Virus record (IMG/VR): IMGVR_UViG_3300035034_002172
Coordinates: 1 to 21,017 of that record
Source of the DNA: a virus
Reading direction: 5' to 3' (one strand)
DNA: 21,017 nt
Shown: piece by piece, positions 20,823 through 21,017 of the stretch
How positions within the stretch are numbered: position 1 is the first letter of the stretch
Layout of the letters: each line of letters starts with the position of its first letter
Position numbers and translations under genes: made by a program
Notes under the pieces: model-generated
Told to the model about the DNA's origin: nothing
What the model saw: the letters and a program-made list of their open reading frames with translations, nothing else
The model's database searches: none

Positions 20823-21017
20823 TTATTTACTTTGCTTCTGCGCCAGATTCACTAGTCGCCGAAGTGATTCCGCAGACAGATTGTCTCCGGAATCCATACT
20901 TGCCTGGAGCGCATCCAGTTCCGCGGCTTCTTCCGCACTCAGTGAACTTCCTGCAGACGGCGTCTCGACTGGTGCTGCTTGAGACGGAGTCGAAGCGGGT
21001 GTCGCAGCAGGGGCTGC
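20823..21017 (-). CDS. C-terminus of an Ala/Pro-rich protein, N-terminus beyond window
   Basis: The frame is open from the right edge to TAA at 20823-20825 (64 residues). The first 20 are Ala/Pro/Thr/Ser-rich and probably a flexible linker; the rest is a short helical, mildly acidic module (SAEEAAELDALQASMDSG, then ESLRRLVNLAQKQ). Tails like this occur in single-strand DNA-binding and other replication proteins, but the visible part is too short to assign. It sits directly upstream of recA. Confidence 0.7.
   Translation of the reverse strand, partial: AAPAATPASTPSQAAPVETPSAGSSLSAEEAAELDALQASMDSGDNLSAESLRRLVNLAQKQSK

Overview
This window looks like part of the genome of a large tailed double-stranded DNA phage (Caudoviricetes). 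The evidence is a portal-like protein, a run of glycine-rich virion-type proteins and phage-style recombination genes (RecA/UvsX, RecQ, a RuvC-like resolvase, a thymidylate-kinase-like enzyme). Packing is very tight, with start/stop overlaps and many small unrecognised genes. No tRNA, rRNA, CRISPR array, integrase or insertion sequence was seen. The host cannot be named. Almost everything reads on the minus strand, so transcription runs from high to low coordinates; the only plus-strand gene is the RuvC-like resolvase at 2845-3414. No stretch above about 150 bp lacks a gene.

Layout in transcription order (right to left). (1) 21017-15174, replication and recombination: the tail of an Ala/Pro-rich protein, RecA with an unusual lysine/alanine-rich insert, three unknown proteins, a RecQ-type helicase, a cysteine-rich zinc-type protein, a small membrane protein and an unknown protein. 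(2) 15144-14132: a self-contained unit with two leader hairpins, a 297-aa gene whose coding sequence is tiled with perfect inverted repeats, and an intrinsic terminator. (3) 14070-10429: a coupled trio carrying two consecutive pieces of a split RNA polymerase beta subunit. The first piece is fused to a GH108-type lysozyme, a Nudix-like domain and a HAD-like phosphatase. (4) 10348-6956: small genes, an HTH protein and the portal. (5) 6914-3428: five genes, three of them with glycine-rich hydrophobic segments as in virion or ejected proteins. (6) The lone plus-strand RuvC-like gene, then (7) 2801-1, small accessory genes including the thymidylate-kinase-like protein and a 54-aa HTH protein, ending with a terminator at 500-538 and a gene cut by the window edge.

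Three observations stand out. The 14180-15073 gene carries a second layer of information as a chain of RNA (or DNA) hairpins. The RNA polymerase beta subunit is broken at the lobe region, and lytic and nucleotide-processing domains sit at the break. The tetrapeptide K-x-A-S recurs 13 times in the presumed virion proteins and not at all in the replication-side proteins. It lies at domain borders of the fusion protein and near several N-termini, as expected of maturation-protease sites. Together these suggest a virion-carried, proteolytically processed polymerase. The beta C-terminal half and beta-prime must be encoded elsewhere if such an enzyme exists.
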